Shown here one piece after another: positions 36,832 to 45,025 of a stretch of DNA of 64,000 nucleotides; positions within the stretch are counted from its first letter, which is position 1; every line of letters begins with the position of its first letter. The position numbers and the translations under genes are program-made. Source of the DNA: Tessaracoccus antarcticus (GTDB taxonomy: Bacteria > Actinomycetota > Actinomycetes > Propionibacteriales > Propionibacteriaceae). Below the pieces are notes generated by a model that searched no databases, was not told the DNA's origin, and saw only the letters and a list, made by a program, of their open reading frames with translations. The stretch covers positions 1,178,001-1,242,000 of the forward strand of contig NZ_REFW01000001.1 of assembly GCF_003688855.1 (NCBI RefSeq). Direction: 5' to 3'.

Positions 36832-38223
36832 CTACTCCTTGAGCGTGTTGGGGTTGTCGGTCTGGTTGGACCGCGGTGCCGCCGGGACGGTGCCGCGGAT
36901 GAGGCGCCCGGAGCTGTGGGCGCCGAGCTCCTCGATGGCCAGGCGGCCCACCAGTTGCTGGTTCGTCACCACACGCTGTGATCGGCCGTTGGTGATGAAG
37001 CTCAGCGTCCAGCTGATGAGGGTGCTCACGCGCTGCTTGAAGCCGGCGATGTAGAGCAGGTGCAGGAACAGCCAGGCCAGCCAGGCGATGAAGCCGGTCA
37101 TCCTGATGGGACCGATCTTCACGACACCCGAGTACTTGGCGATGGTGGCCATGGACCCCTTGTCGAAGTACGTGAAGTGGCCCGGTTCGTCCTTGCCCTC
37201 CACGCGGGCCTCAATGGTCTTCGCGACGTACCTGCCGGACTGGATGGCGCCCTGGGCCATGCCCGGCACGTCCGGGAACGACATGAGGTCGCCGATCACG
37301 AACACCTCGGGGTGCCCGGGCAGGGTCAGGTTGGGCAGCACCTTGACGCGTCCCGCGCGGTCCAGTTCGACGCCGGACTGCTCGGCCAGCGTCTGGCCCA
37401 GGTCGCTGCCCTTGACGCCGGCAGCCCACACCTTGCAGAAGCACTCGATGCGTTCGGTGGTGCCGTCCTCGTGTTTCATCTCGATGCCGCCCTCGTCGAC
37501 GTTGGTGACCAACGACTTGAGCTTCACCTCGACGCCCAGCTCCTCCAACTTCTTCTGGGTGGCCCGGCCGAGCTTGGGCCCGAACGGGGGGAGTACCTGG
37601 TCGGCGCCGTCCACCAGGATGACGCGGGCCGTGGCGGGGTCGATGGAGCGGAAGTCGCGGCGCAGCGTGGCGGCTGCGAGTTCGCGGATCTGGCCGGCCA
37701 CCTCCACGCCCGTGGGTCCGGCGCCCACCACCACGAAGGTCATGAGCTTGCGGCGCTCCGCCTCGTCGGTGGTGAACTCCGCCACTTCGAAGGCGTTGAA
37801 GATGCGGGCGCGCAGCTCCAGGGCATCGTCGATGGTCTTCATGCCGGGCGCGTACCGGGCGAACTGGTCGTTGCCGAAGTAGGACTGACCGGCGCCCGTG
37901 GCGACGATGAGCGAATCGTAGGAGGTCTCCTGGTACTCGTCATGGAAGCGCCACTTGACCACCTTCTCGGCCAGGTCGATGTCGTCCACGAGGCCCAGCA
38001 GCACCTGTGCGTTCTTCTGGTGACGCAGGATCTCGCGGGTGGCGGGTGCGATCTCGCCCTCCGACAGCACGCCTGTGGCCACCTGGTAGAGCAGGGGCTG
38101 GAACAGGTGGTGCGTTGTCCGTGCGATGAGAGTGATGTCGACGTCGGCGTGCTTGAGGGCCTTGGTGCTGAACAGCCCGCCGAAGCCCGAGCCGATGATG
38201 ACGACGTGGTGCCGCTTGGTCAT
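36832..38223 (-). CDS. ndh: Type II NADH:quinone oxidoreductase
   Basis: 463-residue flavoprotein with two Rossmann motifs: VVIIGSGFGG for FAD near the N-terminus and VVVGAGPTGVEVAGQI for NADH near residue 170. The quinone-site region AAGVKGS and the FAD-binding FVIGDLMSF follow, then C-terminal amphipathic/membrane-attachment helices (AWLAWLFLHLLYIAGFKQR). It passes electrons from NADH to menaquinone without pumping protons. Its ATG overlaps the end of the upstream glyoxalase gene by four bases. Confidence 0.95.
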   Translation of the reverse strand: MTKRHHVVIIGSGFGGLFSTKALKHADVDITLIARTTHHLFQPLLYQVATGVLSEGEIAPATREILRHQKNAQVLLGLVDDIDLAEKVVKWRFHDEYQETSYDSLIVATGAGQSYFGNDQFARYAPGMKTIDDALELRARIFNAFEVAEFTTDEAERRKLMTFVVVGAGPTGVEVAGQIRELAAATLRRDFRSIDPATARVILVDGADQVLPPFGPKLGRATQKKLEELGVEVKLKSLVTNVDEGGIEMKHEDGTTERIECFCKVWAAGVKGSDLGQTLAEQSGVELDRAGRVKVLPNLTLPGHPEVFVIGDLMSFPDVPGMAQGAIQSGRYVAKTIEARVEGKDEPGHFTYFDKGSMATIAKYSGVVKIGPIRMTGFIAWLAWLFLHLLYIAGFKQRVSTLISWTLSFITNGRSQRVVTNQQLVGRLAIEELGAHSSGRLIRGTVPAAPRSNQTDNPNTLKE

Positions 38224-38597
38224 AACGCCCCCTGGTGGAGTTGGATGAGATTGCCGACTGAATCGCTGAAGTTGATGGCCTCGCCCGAGGCGTCGCGGAA
38301 CACGTCGCCCACGAAATGAACCCCTTCGGCGCGAAGGCGTTCGATGTCGGAGAACAGTGTGTCAGTGCTCATGACCAGCACGGGAATGCCAGCGGCGCGC
38401 AAGCCGCTGCGGTATTCCTCGCCGAGCGCGCTGTCGCTGGGTTCCAGCAGCAGGCCCAGGTCCTGGCCGGGTGCGTTCACCACGAACACATCCGACTCGG
38501 GAAGCGCCAGACTGGTCTCGAACCCGAGCACCTCCGTGTAGAACCTGTACGCATGGGCAGGCTCGGTCACGTGGATGCTGACCATGGCGATTCTCAT
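38220..38597 (-). CDS. Glyoxalase/VOC-family protein
   Basis: 125 residues forming two beta-alpha-beta-beta-beta units (MVSIHVTEPAHAYRFYTEVLGFE and the second half IPVLVMSTDTLFSDIERLRAEGV), the vicinal-oxygen-chelate fold. The metal ligands are partly in place (His9, Glu after GNLIQLHQ missing), so it may not be a true glyoxalase I. It is the first gene of an operon with ndh and the DoxX gene. ATG at 38597 lies 7 bases after a TAGTCT -10 element. Confidence 0.8.
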   Translation of the reverse strand: MRIAMVSIHVTEPAHAYRFYTEVLGFETSLALPESDVFVVNAPGQDLGLLLEPSDSALGEEYRSGLRAAGIPVLVMSTDTLFSDIERLRAEGVHFVGDVFRDASGEAINFSDSVGNLIQLHQGAL

Positions 38598-38604
38598 ACT
38601 CCCC

Positions 38605-38610
38605 AGACTA
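38605..38610 (-). promoter_or_regulatory. Predicted -10 element (TAGTCT) for the glyoxalase-ndh operon
   Basis: TAGTCT on the minus strand with a 7-base gap (GGGGAGT) to the ATG. The gap is purine-rich and might also act as a weak ribosome site. Confidence 0.35.
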
Positions 38611-38702
38611 GTGCCGGGGCCGTCCCGCCGGACCTGTACGGCGACCGGTTCGCTGTTGGAGAAGTATGCTGGCGGCGCCGCCCCACCCCACGAGGTTCCC
38701 CT

Positions 38703-40154
38703 GTGCCTGCTCCACCGCCCGCCCGGCCCGACGCCGAGGCCCGGGACGTCCGCCCCCTGTGGCAGTGGACGTGGCCGTTGCTGGGCGCCGTCGGGCTCTT
38801 CCTCGTGGTGGCAGCCGTGACCATTGACAGGACGGGGCTGCTGGAGGTGGGACCCCGGCCCTGGCGGGTGCTGGTCACCCTGCCGGGCCATGCACTGCTG
38901 CTGTACGCGTGGTGGCGGATGGGTCCCACATGGCGCAGACCGCGACTGGTGCTCGCGCTGTGGTCCCTGATCCTGCTCGTCAGCCCGCCGCTGCACAGCC
39001 GGGATGCGTACTCCTACGCGGCGCAGGGCTGGCTCATGTCGCACGGCCTCGACCCCTACACGGTGGCATCCGGCGACGCCGGGCAGGCCGGACTCCTGGT
39101 CGGCATCCACTGGTTCAGGACCACATCGGTGTATCCGCCGCTGTCACTTGAAATCTTCGGCGTCATCTCCCGACTCTTCGAGCAGAACCTGTACCTCAGC
39201 GCCATTGGAATGCGGCTGCCCAACCTGCTCGCCATCGCTGTTCTGGCGTGGTGCCTGCCCAAGTTGGCGGACCTGGCGGGCGTTCGCCGGGACGTGGTGG
39301 TGTGGGCGGGCCTTCTGAACCCCGTGCTGCTGGTGCAGTGGGTGGGCGGCATCCACAACGACGCCGTCATGGTGGCGCTGCTGGCGGTGGCGTTCCTGGC
39401 GGCGCACCGCACCGGTTTGCGAGGATGGCGGGGCGTGGTCGTGGGAGGGCTGTTCATCGGCCTGGCGATGTCCATCAAACAGTCGGCCGCCGTCGCCGGG
39501 GTTGGGGTCGTGGCGCTGGCGTGGGCGGCGGCGCACCCCACGCTGTCAGCCAGGTCGCGCACCTGGTGGGGCCTCGCGGCGCGGGCGGCGGCGGGCGGAG
39601 CGGCCGCCGTCGGGATGTTTGCTCTCGTCTCCTTCGTCACGGGTCTGGGTCTCGGGTGGCGCAACCCCACGGCCGGCAGTCCCCTGCAGGCCACCAGCAA
39701 CGCCCCCATCTCCTGGGTGGCGTCCTTCGCCCGGTTCCACGAGTTGCTGCCCAATCATCAGATCATCTCGATCCTCACGACCTTCACGAGCCTGCTGGTG
39801 GTGGCGGGTGTCGCGTGGCTGGCCTGGCGGCTCGGGCCCCGGCCGCCTTCCTCCGTGGGGCAACCATGGCTGCTCGCGTGCGGTGTGCTGCTGGCCTTTG
39901 CCGTGCTGGGCCCCGCTCTGCAGCCCTGGTACATGACGTGGGTGCTGCCCTTCGTGGCGCTGGCCCGCCCGGGACTGCGCCTGCAACACTTGTTCCTGCT
40001 GGTCACGGTGCTGTGTGTCCTGCTGGCACCGTTGCAGGACGTGATGGCGCCCTACATGTCGATGGGCGTGCTCGCCCTGCCGGCCTGGCTGCTGTGGCGC
40101 CGCTTGCGGCGCGACGACGTCGCCGTCCTGCAGCGGGACGAGACCCTGGTCTGA
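38703..40154 (+). CDS. Polyprenol-phosphomannose-dependent alpha-1,6-mannosyltransferase, MptB-like
   Basis: A 483-residue integral membrane GT-C glycosyltransferase with about twelve helices. Motifs are PPLHSRDAYSYAAQGWLMSHGLDPYTV (the catalytic Asp region in the first loop), VYPPLSLEI, and the QPWYMTWVLPF motif typical of MptA/MptB mannosyltransferases that build lipomannan/lipoarabinomannan-type cell-wall glycolipids. Start GTG at 38703 (weak ACGAGG upstream); the long upstream frame overlaps the divergent glyoxalase gene and is a shadow. The precise acceptor is not known. Confidence 0.85.
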   Translation: MPAPPPARPDAEARDVRPLWQWTWPLLGAVGLFLVVAAVTIDRTGLLEVGPRPWRVLVTLPGHALLLYAWWRMGPTWRRPRLVLALWSLILLVSPPLHSRDAYSYAAQGWLMSHGLDPYTVASGDAGQAGLLVGIHWFRTTSVYPPLSLEIFGVISRLFEQNLYLSAIGMRLPNLLAIAVLAWCLPKLADLAGVRRDVVVWAGLLNPVLLVQWVGGIHNDAVMVALLAVAFLAAHRTGLRGWRGVVVGGLFIGLAMSIKQSAAVAGVGVVALAWAAAHPTLSARSRTWWGLAARAAAGGAAAVGMFALVSFVTGLGLGWRNPTAGSPLQATSNAPISWVASFARFHELLPNHQIISILTTFTSLLVVAGVAWLAWRLGPRPPSSVGQPWLLACGVLLAFAVLGPALQPWYMTWVLPFVALARPGLRLQHLFLLVTVLCVLLAPLQDVMAPYMSMGVLALPAWLLWRRLRRDDVAVLQRDETLV

Positions 40155-40199
40155 GACGGCCGTGGGCCGTGGTGCGACGCGGCGTCGCCTCCAGAGCCC

Positions 40200-40205
40200 T
40201 AGCGT
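40200..40205 (+). promoter_or_regulatory. Predicted -10 element (TAGCGT) for the ABC pair
   Basis: TAGCGT with a 7-base gap to the ATG at 40213 and no ribosome site. Confidence 0.35.
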
Positions 40206-40212
40206 GGTCACC

Positions 40213-41190
40213 ATGACCACCCAGTTCTGGAGTGAAACACCGTCGACGTGGGCCATCCGCACGTCCGGACTGAGCAAACGTTTCGGCAGGACCGTTGCCG
40301 TGGCCGGGTTGGACCTCAACGTGCCCATCGGGGGCGTGCATGCCCTGCTGGGGCCCAACGGGTCCGGCAAGACCACCACCCTGAGGATGCTGCTGGGGCT
40401 CGTCCGGGCGGATGAGGGCGTCATGGAACTCTGCGGGGTGCCGGTCCCGGAGCGCCTGGACCAGGTGATTTCGTACGTGGGTGCCATCGTCGAGTCGCCG
40501 AAGTTCGCGCCCTCCATGACCCTGCGTCGCAACCTGGAGATCCTGGCCATGTCCATCGGCGTCAACCGCCGACGCGTCACGGAGGTGCTGCTGGAAGTGG
40601 GACTCGGCGGCCGCGCCGACACACGGTTCCGGCAGTGCTCGCTGGGTATGAAGCAGCGCCTCGCGATCGCAGCCACGCTCCTGAAGGAGCCGCAGGTCCT
40701 GATCTTCGACGAACCCACCAACGGTCTGGACCCCTCAGGGATCCAGGAGATTCGCACCACCATCCGCGACATCGCCAACGCGGGCCGCACCGTACTGATC
40801 TCCAGCCACCTCCTGGGTGAGGTGGAACAGGTGGCCGACTCCGTGTCCATCATCGGGCGCGGACGGACCCTCATGGAGGGGGACCTGGCGACCCTGCTGT
40901 CGGGTGACCGCTCGCGCGTCGTCGTGGAGGTGGCTGACCACAGCCTGGCCCACGAGGCGTTGCGGCAGGCAGGCTACGCCGTGGTTCTCTCCGGCGGGCG
41001 TCTGCACGTGACGGGACCCGGGGGTGGTGCCATCGAGGCGGGCGCCGTGGCGCGAGTGCTGGGGGGCGTCGACCTCTGGCCCCAGCACCTCAGTGTGGAA
41101 CGCTCCACCCTCGAGTCCGTGTTCCTCGAAGTCACAGCCACAGAACACCTGACGGCCACGCAGGGCCTGCCCCGGACGGAGGCGTCGTGA
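40213..41190 (+). CDS. ABC transporter ATP-binding protein
   Basis: 325 residues with Walker A GPNGSGKTTT, Q-loop, signature CSLGMKQRLAIA, Walker B VLIFDEPTNGLDPSG and H-loop ISSHLLGEV. The C-terminal ~90 residues are the extension typical of ABC-2 multidrug/antibiotic-type systems (DrrA/NodI/BcrA group). Start ATG 40213. It overlaps the following permease gene by four bases (GTGA), so the pair makes one transporter. Confidence 0.93.
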   Translation: MTTQFWSETPSTWAIRTSGLSKRFGRTVAVAGLDLNVPIGGVHALLGPNGSGKTTTLRMLLGLVRADEGVMELCGVPVPERLDQVISYVGAIVESPKFAPSMTLRRNLEILAMSIGVNRRRVTEVLLEVGLGGRADTRFRQCSLGMKQRLAIAATLLKEPQVLIFDEPTNGLDPSGIQEIRTTIRDIANAGRTVLISSHLLGEVEQVADSVSIIGRGRTLMEGDLATLLSGDRSRVVVEVADHSLAHEALRQAGYAVVLSGGRLHVTGPGGGAIEAGAVARVLGGVDLWPQHLSVERSTLESVFLEVTATEHLTATQGLPRTEAS

Positions 41191-42122
41191 ACGCATTGCT
41201 GAAGGCTGAACTGCTGCGTCTCGTCAGCCGCCGGCTGCTGCTCGTGCTACTGGTGTGCATGGCCGGTCTGGCGGCCTTCGGGGCGGCCGTGGATGCCGGC
41301 AGTGCCAGCCCGGTGACGGCCCAGGACATCAGGACTGCCCGGGAGGACTGGAAACTGGAAAAGGCCAATTGGGAGGAGTCCTGCGGGGGCGTCTCGCAGA
41401 ACGCGGAGTGCCAGGGGTGGGAGGTGGCGAGCGACCCGGACGCCTATGTGCGCACCCCCGTCAGCTTCGGCGAGTACACGCAATACGTGGTGTCGTTCGG
41501 GTCCACCATCATGCTGCTGGCGGTGGCAGTGCTGGCGGCCTCCTTCGTGGGCGCCGAGTTCGCCTCCGGCAACATCAGCACGCAATTGCTGTTCACGCCA
41601 CGACGCGTCCCCCTCATGGTTGCCAAGGTTGTTGCCGCCGCACTGGGAGGCATAGCTGTGACCGCCGCCTACCTCGGGTCTGCCCTGGCGTTTTGCGCCC
41701 TCACCTTCCTGTCGCTGCGGGGGGCACATGACATGACCGCGGGCATCGACCTCCCCCTGCTGTTGGGGCGGGTGGCGGTCCTGTCGTTGTTGATCACCGT
41801 GATGGCGGCTGCCGTCGCCGTCGGTGTTGGATCCACGCCCATCACCGCCGGCATCTTTGCGGTGGTGCTCCTGGGCTCGGTGATCCTCGGCGACAGCATC
41901 TCCGGGTTCTCGGCGCTGCAGGGCTTCCTGCCCAGCAACATCCTGTTGACGATGCTGTCGGGGCAGTACGAGGTCTACGGGTACACCGCGAGGAGTGTCG
42001 ACGACTGGGGGGTCGCCCAGGTCATCAACTACGACTGGGCGCTGGGCTATTCCGTCGTCGGTACAGCGATCCTGCTGGCGGCCTCCGCCTGGTGGTTCGG
42101 TCGCCAGGACATCCTGCGCTGA
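41187..42122 (+). CDS. ABC-2-type transporter permease
   Basis: 311 residues with six membrane helices and a large extracellular loop between helices 1 and 2 (residues ~35-105) that contains two cysteines (SCGG and AECQ), unusual for this class. Motifs such as FVGAEFASGNISTQLLFTPRR are typical of ABC-2 permeases. GTG start overlapping the ATPase gene. The substrate is unknown; the BcrA/DrrA-like ATPase suggests lipid, drug or peptide export. Confidence 0.88.
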   Translation: MNALLKAELLRLVSRRLLLVLLVCMAGLAAFGAAVDAGSASPVTAQDIRTAREDWKLEKANWEESCGGVSQNAECQGWEVASDPDAYVRTPVSFGEYTQYVVSFGSTIMLLAVAVLAASFVGAEFASGNISTQLLFTPRRVPLMVAKVVAAALGGIAVTAAYLGSALAFCALTFLSLRGAHDMTAGIDLPLLLGRVAVLSLLITVMAAAVAVGVGSTPITAGIFAVVLLGSVILGDSISGFSALQGFLPSNILLTMLSGQYEVYGYTARSVDDWGVAQVINYDWALGYSVVGTAILLAASAWWFGRQDILR

Positions 42123-42191
42123 CCGTTTCTACCGAGGGCGTGCTCCGTGTGTGGTGTGCGGGGGGTTCACGGGGGGCGTGCCCCCCGTGTG

Positions 42192-42197
42192 TAGGCT
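42192..42197 (+). promoter_or_regulatory. Predicted -10 element (TAGGCT) for thrC
   Basis: TAGGCT with a 6-base gap to the GTG start at 42204; no ribosome site in between. Confidence 0.4.
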
Positions 42198-42203
42198 GCG
42201 GTC

Positions 42204-43646
42204 GTGCGATACGTCTCCACCCGTGACTCCTCCGGCGGGCCCGGCCGGCCGTTCTGCGACATCCTCCTGGAGGGACTGGCCCCCGACGGGGGCCTGTACC
42301 TGCCCGAGCACTACCCGCAGGTCGACGGGGACACCCTGGCGCGCTGGCGGTCCCTGGTGCGCGCCGACGGCTACGCGGCCCTGGCCTTCGAGGTGCTCTC
42401 CCTGTTCATCGACGACATTCCCGCCGGTGACCTGCGCGGTATCTGCGAGCGTGCCTACGCACCGCACAAGTTCCTGGACCCCGCCGTCGCCCCCGTGAGT
42501 CAGCTCTCCGACGGGCTGTGGTTGCTTCACCTGTCCAACGGGCCCAGCGCAGCGTTCAAGGACATGGCCATGCAGTTGCTGGGGGAGCTTTTCGAGTACG
42601 AGCTGGAGCGGCGCGACACCACCATCACCATCCTGGGCGCCACGAGCGGTGACACTGGTTCCGCGGCCGAGTACGCCCTCATGGGCAAGCCGCGCGTCCG
42701 CGTGTTCATGCTGTCTCCGCAGGGACGCATGACCCCGTTCCAGCAGGCGCAGATGTTCTCCATCGACGACCCGTCGATCACCAACATTGCCGTCGACGGT
42801 GTTTTCGACGACTGCCAGGACATCGTCAAGGAGATCAACGCCGACGCCGGGTTCAAGGCCCGGCACCGGATCGGCGCCGTGAACTCCATCAACTGGGCCC
42901 GGCTGATGGCCCAGGTGGTCTACTACTTCGCGGCATGGCTGCAGATCGCCGATGATGATCGTCCACTCAGTTTCGCGGTACCGTCCGGCAACTTCGGCAA
43001 CATCGCGGCAGGCCACGTCGCCAAGTCCATGGGGCTGCCCATCCACCGCCTCATCCTGGCCACCAACGAGAACAACGTCCTGGACGAGTTCTTCACCACC
43101 GGCGTCTACAGGATCCGGGGCAGCGCCGAGACCCACGAGACGTCGTCGCCGTCCATGGACATCTCCAAGGCGTCCAACTTCGAGCGCTACGTGGCCGACC
43201 TCGTCGGTCGCGATGGCGCCCGTGTGGCGGACCTTTTCGGGCGGCAGTTGCGTGAGGAGGGCCGCTTCGACCTCTCGGAGCTTCGCGCCTTCCGCGACCA
43301 GCTCGAGACGCACGGGTTCGTCACGGGCTCCTCCACGCACGCCGACCGGCTGGGCCAGATCCGTCGCACCTACTCCGAGGATGGCGTGATCATCGACCCC
43401 CACACGGCCGACGCGGTGCAGGTGGCGCGCAGCATGCAGGTGTGCGGGACCGTGGTGGCCCTGGAGACGGCGCTGCCCGTGAAGTTCTCCGGGACCATCA
43501 CCGAAGCGCTCGGCATCGAGGTGCCACGCCCGGCGGTGTTCGACGGGATCGAGGACCTGCCCCGCCACGTCGTTGAGGTCGCCTGCAGTGCCACGGCTGT
43601 CCGGGAAATGATCGAGACCGCCCCCGGGGGAGCGGTCTCGGAGTAG
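42204..43646 (+). CDS. thrC: Threonine synthase (long, class I)
   Basis: 480 residues. N-terminal MRYVSTRD...LLEGLAPDGGLYLPE and the PLP lysine in SNGPSAAFKDMAMQ (Lys119) identify the class I enzyme, followed by the phosphate-cup ATSGDTGSAAEYA and QVVYYFAAW. It converts O-phosphohomoserine to threonine. Start GTG 42204 directly behind TAGGCT suggests leaderless translation. The last codons (ETAPGGAVSE) double as a GC-rich hairpin that could terminate transcription. Confidence 0.96.
   Translation: MRYVSTRDSSGGPGRPFCDILLEGLAPDGGLYLPEHYPQVDGDTLARWRSLVRADGYAALAFEVLSLFIDDIPAGDLRGICERAYAPHKFLDPAVAPVSQLSDGLWLLHLSNGPSAAFKDMAMQLLGELFEYELERRDTTITILGATSGDTGSAAEYALMGKPRVRVFMLSPQGRMTPFQQAQMFSIDDPSITNIAVDGVFDDCQDIVKEINADAGFKARHRIGAVNSINWARLMAQVVYYFAAWLQIADDDRPLSFAVPSGNFGNIAAGHVAKSMGLPIHRLILATNENNVLDEFFTTGVYRIRGSAETHETSSPSMDISKASNFERYVADLVGRDGARVADLFGRQLREEGRFDLSELRAFRDQLETHGFVTGSSTHADRLGQIRRTYSEDGVIIDPHTADAVQVARSMQVCGTVVALETALPVKFSGTITEALGIEVPRPAVFDGIEDLPRHVVEVACSATAVREMIETAPGGAVSE
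43613..43640. terminator. Hairpin within the end of thrC
   Basis: A nine-bp stem (CGAGACCGC pairing with GCGGTCTCG) around a C/G-rich loop lies inside the last codons of thrC, before the convergent mscL. It could act as a bidirectional terminator for both genes. Confidence 0.6.
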
Positions 43647-43659
43647 ATGGGGCTGGGGC

Positions 43660-44028
43660 TCAGAGGCGGTTCTGGTTCTTCAGCAGGTCGCGGATCTCCT
43701 CGAGCAGGACGACGTCCGCTGGGGTGCCTGCGGACTCTTCCTCGTCCGGGAAGAATTTCTTCTTGGCCTCGGTGTAGGGGAGCACGATGAGGTAGTACAC
43801 CACGGCCGCGATGATGAGGAACGAGATCAGCGCCGTGATCCAGGCGCCCACCGAGATGCCGCCGGGGGACCAGTTGGAGAAGTCGGGCGTGCCACCGATC
43901 TTGCCGATGACGTCCATGAGGAGGGCCACCGTGGCGGTCACGACGGCACCGAATGCGGTGGCCATGATGAAGGCGACGGCAAGCTCAATGAGGTTGCCCT
44001 TGAGAATGAAGTTCTTGAATCCGGTCAT
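43660..44028 (-). CDS. mscL: Large-conductance mechanosensitive channel
   Basis: 122 residues. The N-terminal amphipathic helix MTGFKNFILKGNLIELAVAFIMATAFGAVV and TM1 glycine pattern match MscL. The second helix (WITALISFLIIAAVVYYLIV) and charged cytoplasmic helix (ADVVLLEEIRDLL) follow. It forms a homopentameric pore that releases solutes on hypo-osmotic shock. The ATG at 44028 lies 6 bases after a TAACAT -10 element with no ribosome site, so its mRNA is probably leaderless. Confidence 0.97.
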   Translation of the reverse strand: MTGFKNFILKGNLIELAVAFIMATAFGAVVTATVALLMDVIGKIGGTPDFSNWSPGGISVGAWITALISFLIIAAVVYYLIVLPYTEAKKKFFPDEEESAGTPADVVLLEEIRDLLKNQNRL

Positions 44029-44034
44029 GGGGAA

Positions 44035-44040
44035 ATGTTA
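44035..44040 (-). promoter_or_regulatory. Predicted -10 element (TAACAT) for mscL
   Basis: TAACAT on the minus strand, 6 bases (TTCCCC) before the ATG; no purine-rich ribosome site. Confidence 0.45.
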
Positions 44041-44141
44041 TTCCAGATGTCCACCAGTGTCGCCACCTTCTTTCCGCCTGTACGGGTCGCAGTGTGGCGT
44101 GAGCGTCCAGGGGCTGTCACAGGAGTGAAACGTGCCTCGCC

Positions 44142-44147
44142 TAGACT
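44142..44147 (+). promoter_or_regulatory. Predicted -10 element (TAGACT) for nadE
   Basis: TAGACT with 6 bases (GCGGGC) to the ATG at 44154 and no ribosome site. Confidence 0.45.
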
Positions 44148-44153
44148 GCGGGC

Positions 44154-44978
44154 ATGCGAGAACTGCAGGCCCGGATCATTGCCGACATGGGCGTCAGGCC
44201 CACCATCGACCCCGCCCACGAGGTGGAGCGCCGGATCACCTTCCTGTGTGACTACCTGCGTGCCACCCGCACCGGCGGCTTCGTTCTGGGGATCTCCGGA
44301 GGGGTGGATTCCACGCTGGCGGGACGGCTCGCGCAGATGGCCGTCGACAGGATCACCGACGAGGGCGGACAGGCGGACTTTGTCGCCGTGCGGCTGCCCT
44401 ACGGCTCCCAGGCGGATGCTGCCGATGCGGAGGACGCCATGGGTTTCGTCGCCGCGAGCACGCCACTCACGTTGGACATCGCTGCCGCTGTGGACGGACT
44501 CGAGGTGGCGTTCGAGTCGGCCACGGGCCGTGACATCGCCGACTTCAACAAGGGCAACGTCAAGGCGCGCGCCCGGATGATGGCGCAGTATGCGTTGGCG
44601 GGGGAGCGCAACCTGCTGGTGATCGGCACGGACCACGGCGCCGAGTCCGTGACCGGCTTCTTCACGAAGTTCGGGGACGGCGGCGCGGACATCCTCCCGC
44701 TGTTCGGGCTCGACAAGGGGCAGATCCGCACCCTGCTGAAGCACCTGGGTGCGCCCGAGTCCCTGTGGGGCAAGGTGCCCACCGCGGACCTCCTGGACGG
44801 CCGTCCCCTGCGCAGTGACGAGGACGAGTTGGGCATCACCTACGCCCACATCGACGCGTACCTGGAAGGACACCAGATCCCCGTCGCCGTGGCGGAGGAG
44901 ATCGAGACCAAGTACCTGCGCACACGCCACAAGCGCACCACCCCCGTCACCATCCTCGATGACTGGTGGCGCGACTGA
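44154..44978 (+). CDS. nadE: NH3-dependent NAD+ synthetase
   Basis: A 274-residue N-type ATP pyrophosphatase: the P-loop LGISGGVDST, then DFNKGNVKARARM, VIGTDHGAESVTGFFTKFGDGGAD and the C-terminal RTRHKRTTP. The length and absence of a nitrilase domain show it uses free ammonia, unlike the glutamine-dependent NadE of mycobacteria. It makes NAD+ from nicotinate adenine dinucleotide. ATG directly after a -10-like TAGACT. Confidence 0.96.
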   Translation: MRELQARIIADMGVRPTIDPAHEVERRITFLCDYLRATRTGGFVLGISGGVDSTLAGRLAQMAVDRITDEGGQADFVAVRLPYGSQADAADAEDAMGFVAASTPLTLDIAAAVDGLEVAFESATGRDIADFNKGNVKARARMMAQYALAGERNLLVIGTDHGAESVTGFFTKFGDGGADILPLFGLDKGQIRTLLKHLGAPESLWGKVPTADLLDGRPLRSDEDELGITYAHIDAYLEGHQIPVAVAEEIETKYLRTRHKRTTPVTILDDWWRD

Positions 44979-45013
44979 GGCCCACCGACGAGACGCCACC
45001 GAGCCGTCCCGAC

Positions 45014-45019
45014 TAGGAT
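45014..45019 (+). promoter_or_regulatory. Predicted -10 element (TAGGAT) for the DUF1707 gene
   Basis: TAGGAT with 6 bases (TCAGAC) to the ATG at 45026 and no ribosome site. Confidence 0.45.
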
Positions 45020-45025
45020 TCAGAC

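Noticed and set aside
36832-38223. Alternative reading of ndh as a membrane-bound thioredoxin reductase
   Set aside because: Two Rossmann motifs and C-terminal membrane helix without a CxxC pair fit NDH-2 only.
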